Of a stretch of 64,000 nucleotides of DNA, positions 19,046 to 28,442 are shown piece after piece. The first letter of the stretch is position 1, and each line of letters opens with the position of its first letter. A program made the position numbers and the translations under genes. The notes below the pieces were generated by a model. That model ran no database searches and was not told the origin of the DNA. It worked only from the letters and a program-made list of their open reading frames with translations. Source of the DNA: an uncultured Verrucomicrobiota bacterium (GTDB lineage Bacteria; Verrucomicrobiota; Verrucomicrobiae; Verrucomicrobiales; DEV007); the NCBI GenBank assembly GCA_902591645.1, contig CACJBM010000002.1:1-64000 (forward strand), written 5' to 3'.

Positions 19046-19065
19046 ATGATATAATACATCATATG
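19043..19065 (-). promoter_or_regulatory. Inverted repeat covering the cvfB start codon
   Basis: The arms CATATGAT and ATCATATG (8 bp) are separated by 7 bases. On the minus-strand transcript the ATG start of the S1-domain protein lies in the 3' arm, so a hairpin would hide it. The plus strand also contains a TATAAT within the loop region, with no convincing -35 box. It may be a DNA operator, an mRNA hairpin, or chance in AT-rich DNA. Confidence 0.4.
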
Positions 19066-19145
19066 AAGGAACTAGCCACTTCCACGATTACCTATTAAAT
19101 TAGAATTTCTGTTGGTTATTTATATGTAAAATAAGAAATGAGATA

Positions 19146-20954
19146 ATGGAAAAGTTTCACAAAAAAATAAATCGAATCGCTTTACTTTTTTTGATTTTTT
19201 GGATGACAAATCATATCGCATCCGGATCACCTCCCGAATGGAGTAAAGATGCTATTTGGTATCAAATATTTCCTGAAAGATTTAATAACGGAGATAAAAC
19301 CAATGATCCTAAAAAAGAAACTCTATTAGGCACTTGGCCTTTCGAACCAGTTAAATCATGGGAAATAAGTCCCTGGGGATCTGATTGGTATAAAATGCAG
19401 ACTTGGGAATCAGAAAATGGCATGGATTTTTATTATAATGCTCAAAGAAGAAGATATGGAGGGGACATTCAAGGAATACTAAATAAGCTAGATTACTTAA
19501 AAAAAATTGGAATCAATGCAATCTATCTAAATCCTATCTTTGAATCACCTTCACTTCATAAGTATGGAGCAACTATGTTCCATCACATTGATAACAACTT
19601 TGGACCTGATCCAAAAGGTGATGAGAAAATATGGCTAAATGAAGATCCAGCATTACCTAAAACATGGCAATGGACGTCCGCCGATAAATTGTTCCTAAAG
19701 TTAATTAAGGAATGTCATAAACTTGATATCAAAATTATTATTGATGGAGTCTTTAACCATGTAGGTATTAATTTCTGGGCATTGCAAAAAGCAAAGGCTC
19801 AAGGCCCTTCAAGTAAATATGCTGATTGGTTTGAGATTACAGAATGGGATAATCCGAACACACCTGAGGATGAATTTAAATATAAAGGTTGGGCAGGTTT
19901 CAAAGGTTTGCCTATTTTTAAACATGGAAAAACCGGCCCTATGGCCGCAGTTAAGGAGCACTTCCGTTCTGTTATAAAACGTTGGATGGATCCAAATGCA
20001 GACGGAGACCCATCAGATGGCATTGACGGATGGAGGCTTGATGTTGCAGCCGAAGTTCCCATCGGTTTCTGGAAAGAATTTCGTCATTGGACAAAGTCAA
20101 TCAATCCTAATGCATATTTAACAGGAGAAATATGGTGGAAAGATTACAAAAATATAGAATTAAAAAATGCAAAACCATGGCTGGCGGGGGACACCTTCGA
20201 TGCTGTCATGAACTATCGTTTTGCTGACACAGCTTATCAATTTTTCAACCAACCTAAAGACCCTCTGAGCCCATCCGATTTCACTCAAGAAATATACAAG
20301 ACACATAAAGATTACGGTTATGATGTGTGTCTGGGATTACAAAATCTATTGGGAAGCCATGACACTCAAAGATTAGCTTCCATGATTGAAAACCCAGAAC
20401 ACAGACTCGACCATGGTGCGAACATCAAACAAAACAGAAGTTATTCCATCAATCCTGTGAGTCCTGAAAATCAAAGGAAACTAATGCAGATTGTAGCATT
20501 TCAATTTTTTTCACCTGGGGCTCCGTTCATTTATTATGGTGATGAGGTTGGGATGTGGGGAGCTGATGATCCCGATTGTAGAAAGCCCATGGTTTGGCCA
20601 GAGATAAATTATGAAAACGAAATTGCAACACCATTTGGAAAGCCTCGTAAATATGAAACCAAAGTCGAACAGAATGTAAATTTGTTGGAATTTTACACAC
20701 AATTATGCCTAATCAGAAAAAAATTTGTGGCTCTGAGACGAGGTGATTTTAAGATTATTTTACTGAACAATAAGAAGCGCTTAATTGCTTTCAAAAGGAC
20801 ATATAAAAACAGTGTATGCATTGCCATTTTTAATGCTTCAAACATCACAGTAAAAATGCCAACCCTTGGAAAAAATTTGAACTTTTTGATGGGTTCTGAA
20901 AAAACTACATTAGACAAACTCGCTAATCATGGTTTTGCTCTATTTATTAATTAA
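19146..20954 (+). CDS. Secreted GH13 alpha-amylase family glycoside hydrolase
   Basis: 602 residues with an N-terminal signal ('MEKFHKKINRIALLFLIFWM...'). The GH13 barrel shows region I 'DGVFNH' (200-205), the nucleophile D299 in 'GWRLDVAAEVP', the acid/base E328 in 'LTGEIWW' and the stabiliser D406 in 'LLGSHDTQR'. 'DAIWYQIFPERFNNGD' is typical of the neopullulanase/cyclomaltodextrinase group, which hydrolyses alpha-1,4 and alpha-1,6 links in maltodextrins. It probably degrades external alpha-glucans. Exact subfamily and specificity are not certain. It is followed by the PQQ-like protein 72 bp downstream on the same strand. Confidence 0.92.
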   Translation: MEKFHKKINRIALLFLIFWMTNHIASGSPPEWSKDAIWYQIFPERFNNGDKTNDPKKETLLGTWPFEPVKSWEISPWGSDWYKMQTWESENGMDFYYNAQRRRYGGDIQGILNKLDYLKKIGINAIYLNPIFESPSLHKYGATMFHHIDNNFGPDPKGDEKIWLNEDPALPKTWQWTSADKLFLKLIKECHKLDIKIIIDGVFNHVGINFWALQKAKAQGPSSKYADWFEITEWDNPNTPEDEFKYKGWAGFKGLPIFKHGKTGPMAAVKEHFRSVIKRWMDPNADGDPSDGIDGWRLDVAAEVPIGFWKEFRHWTKSINPNAYLTGEIWWKDYKNIELKNAKPWLAGDTFDAVMNYRFADTAYQFFNQPKDPLSPSDFTQEIYKTHKDYGYDVCLGLQNLLGSHDTQRLASMIENPEHRLDHGANIKQNRSYSINPVSPENQRKLMQIVAFQFFSPGAPFIYYGDEVGMWGADDPDCRKPMVWPEINYENEIATPFGKPRKYETKVEQNVNLLEFYTQLCLIRKKFVALRRGDFKIILLNNKKRLIAFKRTYKNSVCIAIFNASNITVKMPTLGKNLNFLMGSEKTTLDKLANHGFALFIN

Positions 20955-21026
20955 ATACTCACCAGTAAGCTCGGTAGGCGTAATAGTTAAAATCTAATTA
21001 TCGTTTTCATTTTCATGTCATAATTT

Positions 21027-22553
21027 ATGAAAAAACTAATTTCATCATTTACTATATTTCTTTGTTTTACCTGTATCGAAAGATCAGATGCAGAACATTG
21101 GGATCAGTTTCGAGGGCCCAATGGATCAGGCATCGCAAACAAAAGTTTTAATCCTCCAATTAAAATTCACAGTAAAAATATTGCTTGGAAAACAAAAATT
21201 CCTGAAGGCTTATCTTCACCAGTCATATTCGGAAAAAGAATTTTTCTGACAGGCATAAAACAAAATAAACTTCTCACTCTCTGTTTCGATACTCATAGCG
21301 GAAAAATTCTCTGGGAAAGGGTAGCGCCACAAGCCCCTATTGAAAAAGTTCATGCAACGAGCAGTCCCGCCGCATCAACTCCACTCGTAGACAGTGAACA
21401 AATCTATGTTTATTTCGGATCCTACGGTCTGCTCTGTTATGATCATAACGGTATGAAAAAATGGCAAATCCCTATACCCACCCCAAAGAGTCGGTACGGT
21501 ATGTCAACCTCACCCATCAGTTATAAAAATACTCTGATACTAGTCATTGATAATGACGAAAATTTACCGGGAAGCAGACTAAGTCAGTCTAAAATTATCG
21601 CCTTCAACAAAGACGATGGAAAGGCTAAGTGGACAATTTCTCGCCCACATCATCGTAGCGGCTGGTCCACACCAACGATATGGAACAACGGAAAAAATGA
21701 TGAGCTTATTGTTTTGGGTAATGAAAGAGTCCGTAGTTATGACCCTTCGACAGGAACTGAAAAGTGGTTCGTGGGAGGTTTTTCACGTGAAACAATTGCT
21801 GTTCCAGTCGTAGGCAACGGTCATGTTTACATTTCTTCAGCACAATTAGGTGGTGGCGCGGACAAGCAAATTGATCCTGATCCTTTTTGGAAAGCTCTGT
21901 CGAAATTTGATACTAATGATGATGGGAAAGTCAGTAGAACAGAAATGATCGGTGATTTCACTTATCCATTAAGACCCGAACTGCCCCTAGGTCATCCTGG
22001 ATTTGGCATTCCTTTACCTAAAGAACCTAATCGCCGCAAAGAAAGAATCGATGGGATATTGAGATGGATAGATACAAACAGAGACGATGCCTGGACCAGA
22101 GATGAATTCGTTAATCATATGAAATTCAAACGTGGAAGACCCCTACTCCTCGCCATCCGCGCTGGCGGAACGGGCAATGTAGAGGAGAGTCACGTTAGTT
22201 GGGAACTAAATCGTAGCATCCCTGAAATACCATCTCCTGTATTTTATGAGAACAACATATACCTTGTCCGAAATGGAGGAATATTCGCAGCAATCGACGC
22301 CGTGTCAGGAAAGCAGCTTTATAGAGAAAGAGTAAGCGGCTCAGGCCAATACAGCGCTTCACCCATAGTCGCAAACAAACACCTTTATTTAGTGTCTGAA
22401 CGTGGACAAGTATCAGTCATTGAACCAGGAAAAACATTTTCGCAGATCCATGAATATGATATCGGAGAACCAGTTTTTGTAACTCCTGCTGTCGATGAAT
22501 TCTCAATTTATTTTCGTTCTAACAAGCATCTCTGGGCATTCAGAAAACAATGA
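21027..22553 (+). CDS. Exported PQQ-like beta-propeller protein with EF-hand motifs
   Basis: 508 residues with a signal peptide ('MKKLISSFTIFLCFTCIERSDA') followed by 'WDQFRGPNGSGIA', a start seen in many Planctomycetota/Verrucomicrobiota PQQ-repeat proteins. Propeller blades of the type 'GKILWERV', 'GKAKWTI', 'GTEKWFV' and 'GKQLYRERV' are spaced along the chain. Two EF-hand loops, 'DTNDDGKVSRTE' (about 295) and 'DTNRDDAWTRDE' (about 349), are inserted between blades. PQQ-dehydrogenase catalytic residues are not evident, so a scaffold or binding role is as likely as an enzyme. Substrate unknown. Confidence 0.85.
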   Translation: MKKLISSFTIFLCFTCIERSDAEHWDQFRGPNGSGIANKSFNPPIKIHSKNIAWKTKIPEGLSSPVIFGKRIFLTGIKQNKLLTLCFDTHSGKILWERVAPQAPIEKVHATSSPAASTPLVDSEQIYVYFGSYGLLCYDHNGMKKWQIPIPTPKSRYGMSTSPISYKNTLILVIDNDENLPGSRLSQSKIIAFNKDDGKAKWTISRPHHRSGWSTPTIWNNGKNDELIVLGNERVRSYDPSTGTEKWFVGGFSRETIAVPVVGNGHVYISSAQLGGGADKQIDPDPFWKALSKFDTNDDGKVSRTEMIGDFTYPLRPELPLGHPGFGIPLPKEPNRRKERIDGILRWIDTNRDDAWTRDEFVNHMKFKRGRPLLLAIRAGGTGNVEESHVSWELNRSIPEIPSPVFYENNIYLVRNGGIFAAIDAVSGKQLYRERVSGSGQYSASPIVANKHLYLVSERGQVSVIEPGKTFSQIHEYDIGEPVFVTPAVDEFSIYFRSNKHLWAFRKQ

Positions 22554-22632
22554 TTTAATGTGGAGGAAAAAACCAATCAAACTTATCAATATCACTATGT
22601 TGATACTTAATTCGCTAAGAATTTGAACAAGC

Positions 22633-23580
22633 TTACCACTTCCAAGAACTATTGTCCCAGAAACCATAGAGCTGTTCCACTGTCCCGTTAAAAATATTAC
22701 GTTCTAGCGGACAACTCATATTGCCGAAGTAAGAGGAAGAACGGTAACGACTATAATTGTAGTTATGTATAACTGATTTGGATCTGCGTTTATCCCAATA
22801 CACGCCTGAATATTGCCAAAGTGACCATCGGTTCCATATTCCATACTCACGCATTAGTTTCTCAGGCGTTTCCATCCCTGGCCTCTTAGAAGAATAAAGA
22901 GCAATCCAATAAGGGCATTGTGCAATTCTACGTTTTTGGGAAGAAGTTGCAGAGCTCAAAACTTTTCTAAGATGATCACTATTCTCAAGATAAATCATTG
23001 GCCTTTGCCCAGTCCGCATCTCAATCCTATTAATGAACCTAATAATATCAGTAACTGATGATCTGGAGTCAAAATCTCCCACCAATAATATCTCCGGACT
23101 CCTTAACTTAAGCGATGATTTAATCGATTGTATTCGATTCACAAATCGATCAGCCTGCCAGACGGGATCAATGCCTTTCACTACGAAATAATAAGAACCA
23201 AGAAGCATTCTTTGTCTCTCAGCGGCAGCTAAAAAAGATGCGCATTTTTTATCATAATGCTTTCCTTTCCCACACCGAGCAATTAGGCCAAGTGCCCCAT
23301 TACGGCGCAATGCCGTTAGATCGTTTGGTGTATAATATGCACCGGATCTCTGTCGCTCCTTTGGGTCATATTCTGATACGTTAATAATGTGTGGAGCAAT
23401 AGAGAGAGGATTATATCTTGCAGTTAAATTCCTCTTCTGGGTCGCAGTTGATAAGCCCCTACTTGCCTCAGTCACCTCGATCTGAGTATTGGTGCAACCG
23501 GACAGGCAAAAAACAAAAAACAAAAAGCCAAGGAATGCGTTTATCATAAATCGGGAGACAATAGACTCCATAGCCTTCAT
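22633..23580 (-). CDS. GH25-like lipoprotein, probably with altered catalytic residues
   Basis: 315 residues with a lipoprotein signal ending 'CLSGC' (C29). The rest follows the GH25 lysozyme barrel: 'HIINVSEYDP' at strand 1, 'ALGLIARCGKG', 'LLGSYYFVVKGIDPVWQADRFVNRI' given in part, 'LLVGDFD', 'TGQRPMIYLEN', and 'PYWIALYSS...WSLWQYSG'. In active GH25 enzymes strand 1 has D-x-S and the centre has D-x-E. Here these are N67-V-S and D169-F-D171, so the first Asp and the catalytic Glu are both changed. It may bind rather than cut peptidoglycan, or use Asp instead of Glu. Confidence 0.7.
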   Translation of the reverse strand: MKAMESIVSRFMINAFLGFLFFVFCLSGCTNTQIEVTEASRGLSTATQKRNLTARYNPLSIAPHIINVSEYDPKERQRSGAYYTPNDLTALRRNGALGLIARCGKGKHYDKKCASFLAAAERQRMLLGSYYFVVKGIDPVWQADRFVNRIQSIKSSLKLRSPEILLVGDFDSRSSVTDIIRFINRIEMRTGQRPMIYLENSDHLRKVLSSATSSQKRRIAQCPYWIALYSSKRPGMETPEKLMREYGIWNRWSLWQYSGVYWDKRRSKSVIHNYNYSRYRSSSYFGNMSCPLERNIFNGTVEQLYGFWDNSSWKW

Positions 23581-23719
23581 CCCTATAATATGTAGTAATT
23601 AGCTTAATTTGCAAATACCATAATTTTTATATTCTGGAATTTATAATTTTTACTGCTTCAATTGAGTATCTAAATTTTAGCCATACGATTATAACTACTT
23701 TCTCACTGCTCAAAATCAA

Positions 23720-24409
23720 CTAATCTGCAGGGCTCATAGCCTCATCGCTCCGGTCCAATGCTCCGCTGTAGAGTTGTGTGGCACGCTTTCCAATAATTCC
23801 AATGATAGCAGGTTGAAGGACCCTTGCCGCTGCATTAGACGTTGCCAATCCAACCCAAGTCAGTGGTGAATTATATCGTAAAGCTTGTACTACAGGGCGT
23901 ACTCTTTTGTAAATCGGTGAACAAATTCGAAGAAAAGGATTGTCCGCCATTTTTTTTCCTCGCTCATAGCCTCGAAATGCTCTTCCTGCACTAAAATCAA
24001 CTAGACGACCGATGCGCCGGTTCTGCAAAAAATTCGCAATGTCTGTTGCCGCCAATTCTACTGCTCTTGTAAATTCTCCTATCTTAGGAGCTTTAATGGG
24101 ATCGGGATTCTCAGGATAATAAAGCTTAGCAATGCTCTCAACCAAAATAGGAATTTCTTTTAAAAGAGGCGAGAGCCAATCCGGATTTATTTGCTTAGTC
24201 ATTCTTAGAGAATTCTGAGAATTAGTAATTAATTTGATTGCAGAGCACAGCAGCTCATCATCAGCAGCAATTAAATCATTAGCCAAGATTGCCTTTTTGG
24301 TTTTTCTAATATCTATCCAAAATCTAATTACTCCTAAGCCAATCCAAATAGTGACAGCCGATAAAAAACCGATAAAAAAAGGAATGGCCCAATGTAAATT
24401 CTGAAACAT
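23720..24409 (-). CDS. Membrane-anchored protein of unknown function
   Basis: 229 residues, not recognised. An N-terminal transmembrane helix (about residues 8-30, 'AIPFFIGFLSAVTIWIGLGVI') is followed by a polar helical part and a C-terminal moderately hydrophobic stretch ('TSNAAARVLQPAIIGIIGKRA') that may touch or cross the membrane. The start lies 4 bp after the stop of the cytochrome c peroxidase gene, so co-transcription is likely. No catalytic motif is visible. Confidence 0.7.
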   Translation of the reverse strand: MFQNLHWAIPFFIGFLSAVTIWIGLGVIRFWIDIRKTKKAILANDLIAADDELLCSAIKLITNSQNSLRMTKQINPDWLSPLLKEIPILVESIAKLYYPENPDPIKAPKIGEFTRAVELAATDIANFLQNRRIGRLVDFSAGRAFRGYERGKKMADNPFLRICSPIYKRVRPVVQALRYNSPLTWVGLATSNAAARVLQPAIIGIIGKRATQLYSGALDRSDEAMSPAD

Positions 24410-24412
24410 TAA

Positions 24413-25459
24413 TCAATTCTTCAACGGAAAATTTCCATTCAATGCACGCAAAAACTCCACAATGTCTTTGATATCATCTTTAGATAAATTGAGAGATCCC
24501 ATCATTGGAGAAAGTAGCGGGTCATCAGAGCCTCCATCATTATAAAATCTCACTACTTCTTCAAGTGTACCTAAAGATCCATCATGCATATAAGGTGCCG
24601 TCAAGGCCACATTCCTTAGCGTTGGGGTCTTAAACGTTCTTTTATCATAATCGATCTTGGTGATTTCATATCTACCAAAGTCTTCAGGTTCTCCCAACTT
24701 ATGGCTACGAAAACTCACACCCGTATTGTGAAACAAATTGTCGCTGAAAAGCACTCCTGGACCTGCTATCTGATGACATTGCCAGCACTGCGCTTGCCCG
24801 GCAAAAAGTTGGTAACCACGCTGCGCTGATAGCCCCATTGCATCTCCTGCACTCTCATAATACCATCTGTCATATGAGGACTCACCCGAAACTAAAGCTC
24901 GCTGATATGCAGACAATGCTATGGCCACAGTATTTTCATTCGATAATTTTTCATCAAATGATTCTTTAAACATACCTGGATAATTTTTATCACTATTTAT
25001 CCTATCTAAAACTTCAGTTACCGATGAGTTTCCCATTTCATCTTCCGCAAGAATCGGCTGCCAGGCCTGCTCTTCTAAACTCGAAGCACGACCATCGACA
25101 AATAGGGAATCAGCAAAAGCAATATTTAATAATGTTGGAGTATTTCTTCTACCAATCTTCCCATCAACTCCAACTGATCTGGGTCTGTCATTCTGAGTAA
25201 ATCCCTGCTCAGGAACATGACAAGTAGCGCATGATACGGTTCCATCTCGTGAAAGTAATTTATCAAAAAATAATTTTTCACCTAGCTTGATAATTGACTT
25301 TGTTAATTTTGAATCTTTAGGAATAACAATAGAGGGAAGGCCCAAACCCGGATCATCAGTATCCGGAATAGTAATATCCGCTTCAGAAAAATTTAATGAG
25401 ATAATTCCTGCACTCAAACAGCTGATGACTCGTAAGTGATCAACCCAATAACACATCAT
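24413..25459 (-). CDS. Diheme cytochrome c peroxidase (MauG/CcpA family)
   Basis: 348 residues with a hydrophobic N-terminal export signal. Two c-type haem sites are visible, C77-x-x-C80-H81 ('CATCH') and C225-x-x-C228-H229 ('CWQCH'), and the C-terminal 'TAPYMHDGSLGTLEEVVRFYNDGG' typical of the family with a likely haem-ligand Met. These periplasmic enzymes reduce hydrogen peroxide or, in the MauG branch, oxidise other substrates. It is followed at once by the unknown membrane protein gene. The protein starts 'MMCYWVD', and a slightly later start is possible. Confidence 0.92.
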   Translation of the reverse strand: MMCYWVDHLRVISCLSAGIISLNFSEADITIPDTDDPGLGLPSIVIPKDSKLTKSIIKLGEKLFFDKLLSRDGTVSCATCHVPEQGFTQNDRPRSVGVDGKIGRRNTPTLLNIAFADSLFVDGRASSLEEQAWQPILAEDEMGNSSVTEVLDRINSDKNYPGMFKESFDEKLSNENTVAIALSAYQRALVSGESSYDRWYYESAGDAMGLSAQRGYQLFAGQAQCWQCHQIAGPGVLFSDNLFHNTGVSFRSHKLGEPEDFGRYEITKIDYDKRTFKTPTLRNVALTAPYMHDGSLGTLEEVVRFYNDGGSDDPLLSPMMGSLNLSKDDIKDIVEFLRALNGNFPLKN

Positions 25460-25545
25460 CGTACATGGAAACGCTTATTTTTGTCGAAAGCAAGTAGTTA
25501 ACAGTTAATTGCTTTTACCCTAGGCTAATGAGACAATTTTATTAG

Positions 25546-25902
25546 ATGAATTCAGAATCAAAGAATCCAGACACCATGAATTATGGGATGCTTCAAAATA
25601 AGATACCCAGCAATTCGCAAAAATTAGACAAGTATTTAGGAGAGGTAACTTGGCAATACCTTGAGCCTCACTTCCGCAATGATTCTCTTATATATATAGA
25701 CAATTCCCTATCCATAAAAGATGTTGCTAATGCATTCGCCCAAGATGATAAGAAAAAAGTCGAGGAATGGCTTAAAACAGGAGATGCATTGAAGCCTGGA
25801 CAAGCTCACGTAAAGTATTGGAAAGAGTCTAATTCAATTTTCACTGCTTTAGTAGTCTCCCCTTTTGTGATCATACAAGAAAAGGGAAATAAAATAAATT
25901 GA
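25546..25902 (+). CDS. DUF2288 family protein
   Basis: 118 residues. The segments 'LGEVTWQYLEPHFRNDSLIYIDNSL', given here in part, 'VANAFAQDDKKKVEEWLKTG' and 'ALVVSPFVIIQE' match the DUF2288 family, whose function is unknown. The conserved core starts near residue 28, so the in-frame ATG at codon 11 is an alternative start. It ends 1 bp before the stop of the convergent desaturase gene. Confidence 0.85.
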   Translation: MNSESKNPDTMNYGMLQNKIPSNSQKLDKYLGEVTWQYLEPHFRNDSLIYIDNSLSIKDVANAFAQDDKKKVEEWLKTGDALKPGQAHVKYWKESNSIFTALVVSPFVIIQEKGNKIN

Positions 25903-25903
25903 A

Positions 25904-27007
25904 TCAACCCGATGTTAAAGCGGCTTCTCTTTCACTCCGAATTTCGCGCAATCGACGCCAACCAATTAAAACCTTTTCAGATTCATCCCATAAACGAACA
26001 TTCATACACTTGAGGCTTCCAAAAAATGTCAGTTGCTTAACTCTGGAAAATGCCGGATGCGAATCATGGCATGCCTGCAGATAATAATTTGGGATCTTGG
26101 TGCTAAGGTGATGAAGGTGATGGAATCCAATGTTTCCTGTAAACCACTGTAAAATCTTTGGTAATTTGTAATACGAACTACCATCCAAAGCAGCTGATGT
26201 ATATTCCCAATGCTCATGCCTTTCCCAGTAAACACCTTCGAATTGGTGCTGCACATAAAATAGCCAAACACCAAGAGTGGCTGCCACAGACATTATCAAC
26301 ATTTGTATTATGATAAAATAAAATGAACCGAAGATTAGGCATCCTGAAGAAAGCATGCACAGGAGCGCCAGATTAGTGAACATTACTGCTCTCCTTTGAG
26401 AGGAGTTCGCTTTTTCTGCAGGAAACCTTTCTCTTACAAAGAAAATGTAACTCGGGGCAAAACCAAAAAGAAAAAGAGGATGCCTCCATATTCTGTAACT
26501 TAATCTTTGTAATCTGGAAAGAGCCAAATACTCATCAACCATAAGTGTCCAAACATCTCCAACGCCTCTTCGATCAATGTCTCCTACAGTAGCATGATGA
26601 ACTGAATGCTCCCATGTCCAATGCTTGAAGGGTGTAAATGCTAAAGTTCCGGTGATAAAACCTACCCACTTATTAAGTTTCTTACTTTTGAAAAATGAAT
26701 TGTGGCCACAATCGTGAAATATAATAAATATCCTTACCAGTAAACCTGCTCCCAAAATAACAAGCGGTATATACAGATACCAAGAACCTCCATTTTTGAA
26801 ATTTAGGTATATTAAAAGCCAGACAATTAAGTAAAGGCTAAGCGTAGTTATTAACTGCCAACTTGAACGGACCAAGGATGGTTTTTCATATTTAGCTACA
26901 ATTTTTTTCCAAGTAGCCATTTCGAGATTCATAGAATCATCGCTGCTAGGCTCTGACAATTCTGAATCTTGATTTTCCTTTTGTACTTTTGATTTTTGTG
27001 TGGGCAA
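25904..27007 (-). CDS. Membrane fatty acid desaturase
   Basis: 367 residues with several transmembrane segments and three histidine boxes: H98-D-C-G-H102, H134-S-V-H-H138 and H296-H-L-H-H300. This is the delta-12/acyl-lipid desaturase pattern, a di-iron enzyme that introduces double bonds in membrane lipids. The position of the double bond cannot be read from sequence. A long polar N-terminal segment (1-40) precedes the first helix. No electron donor gene is nearby. Confidence 0.92.
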   Translation of the reverse strand: MPTQKSKVQKENQDSELSEPSSDDSMNLEMATWKKIVAKYEKPSLVRSSWQLITTLSLYLIVWLLIYLNFKNGGSWYLYIPLVILGAGLLVRIFIIFHDCGHNSFFKSKKLNKWVGFITGTLAFTPFKHWTWEHSVHHATVGDIDRRGVGDVWTLMVDEYLALSRLQRLSYRIWRHPLFLFGFAPSYIFFVRERFPAEKANSSQRRAVMFTNLALLCMLSSGCLIFGSFYFIIIQMLIMSVAATLGVWLFYVQHQFEGVYWERHEHWEYTSAALDGSSYYKLPKILQWFTGNIGFHHLHHLSTKIPNYYLQACHDSHPAFSRVKQLTFFGSLKCMNVRLWDESEKVLIGWRRLREIRSEREAALTSG

Positions 27008-27236
27008 GTTGCTTCTAAAACCCCAATTACAGTAAATAGCAAAGCGAACTTACAATTATTATGCATTTTTTAGCATTTAATTAAACTTAACTTATTAACC
27101 ATTAACGAGTTAAAGGAAAATAAAAAGGAATGTAAATTCGTTGTCGTTTCTTCTATATACGAATTCCTATCAAAAATTAGATTAGAAGATTAAGATGATT
27201 AAATCGCTCATTAATAAAATCATCCATTAGTCAAAT

Positions 27237-28442
27237 ATGATACCAACTCTTAAAATCGGTTTATCGGGCCTACTATTTTTCATCTTATCAGTTTTTTCAA
27301 TAGCATCACCAAGAAATAAAAAACTGCCCCCAAACCTAATTTATATTATGGCAGATGATCTTGGTTATGGAGACTTAGGATGCTTTGGACAAAAAACTAT
27401 CAAAACCCCTAACTTAGATAAAATGGCTCGAGACGGACTTCGTTTCACATCTTATTATTCGGGGAACACAGTGTGTAGACCTTCGCGACTATCACTATGG
27501 ACAGGCATGCACATGGGGCATACGCCCATTTCTTCAAATGCTAATTATAATTTTAAGCCTACTGATATTACGGTAGCTGAACTTTTAAAATCTAGAGGTT
27601 ACGCGACAGGAGGCGTTGGGAAATGGGCAATGGGAGGCATCGGAACAACTGGGCACCCAAACAAGAATGGCTTTGATTTTTGGTTTGGTTACTTAGATCA
27701 GGGACAAGCACATAACTATTATCCCACTCACCTATGGAAAAATTCTGAAAAAGTTACATTGAAAGGAAATGTCCTCACAGGCTCAACAAAAGATAGAGGG
27801 CGTGTTTCAAGAAAACGTCATACTTATTCCCATGATCTTTTAACAACACAAGCAATGGAGTTTATAAGAGATCATAAGAATACACCATTCCTTCTTCATG
27901 TGCATTGGACTATACCACATGCAAATAATGAAGGAGGAAGAGCGACTGGAGATGGCATGGAAGTGCCTGACTATGGAATATACGCAAAAGAAAAATGGCC
28001 GAATACAAAAAAAGGTGCAGCCGCAATGATAACAAGAATGGACAAGGATGTTGGAAAGATTATTCAATTATTAAAAGAATTGGATATTCAAAATGAAACT
28101 ATGATTTTTTTCACATCAGATAACGGACCTCACTCTGAAGGAGGGCATAAGCATGAAACATTTGATGCTAATGGCCCCCTAAGAGGATATAAACGAGACC
28201 TTTATGAAGGTGGTATAAGGGTGCCTGGAATCGCTTATTGGCCGGACAAAATCAGTCCTGGAACAGAGTCCGATCAACCTCTTGCATTCTGGGACTGGTT
28301 ACCCACTGCATGTGATCTGGCAGGAATTACTCCTCCAGCTGAATTGGATGGATTATCTTTTGCACCAACTCTCCTAGGAAAGACCGACCAGCAACAAATA
28401 CATCCTTACCTTTTTGGAAATACGGCAACAAGACAGCAATAA
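27237..28442 (+). CDS. Secreted sulfatase (alkaline-phosphatase superfamily), C-terminus lost by frameshift
   Basis: The 401-residue frame starts with a signal peptide and shows the sulfatase core: metal-binding D40-D41 in 'IMADDLGYGDLGCFG', the formylglycine site C80-R-P-S-R in 'GNTVCRPSRLSLWTGMH', and 'FFTSDNGPHSEGGH'. It is an arylsulfatase-type hydrolase, probably acting on sulfated polysaccharides. The frame stops early after 'HPYLFGNTATRQQ'. A one-base shift at the T-run 28411-28415 restores the family C-terminus ('WKYGNKTAIRKGEWKAVR...') up to 28597, which would give a 453-residue protein. No formylglycine-generating enzyme lies in the window. Confidence 0.88.
   Translation: MIPTLKIGLSGLLFFILSVFSIASPRNKKLPPNLIYIMADDLGYGDLGCFGQKTIKTPNLDKMARDGLRFTSYYSGNTVCRPSRLSLWTGMHMGHTPISSNANYNFKPTDITVAELLKSRGYATGGVGKWAMGGIGTTGHPNKNGFDFWFGYLDQGQAHNYYPTHLWKNSEKVTLKGNVLTGSTKDRGRVSRKRHTYSHDLLTTQAMEFIRDHKNTPFLLHVHWTIPHANNEGGRATGDGMEVPDYGIYAKEKWPNTKKGAAAMITRMDKDVGKIIQLLKELDIQNETMIFFTSDNGPHSEGGHKHETFDANGPLRGYKRDLYEGGIRVPGIAYWPDKISPGTESDQPLAFWDWLPTACDLAGITPPAELDGLSFAPTLLGKTDQQQIHPYLFGNTATRQQ

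Noticed and set aside
28401..28420. Programmed -1 frameshift site in the sulfatase
   Set aside because: The run CCTTTTTGG does not match the X-XXY-YYZ heptamer and no downstream stem or pseudoknot is obvious; a sequence error or mutation is simpler.
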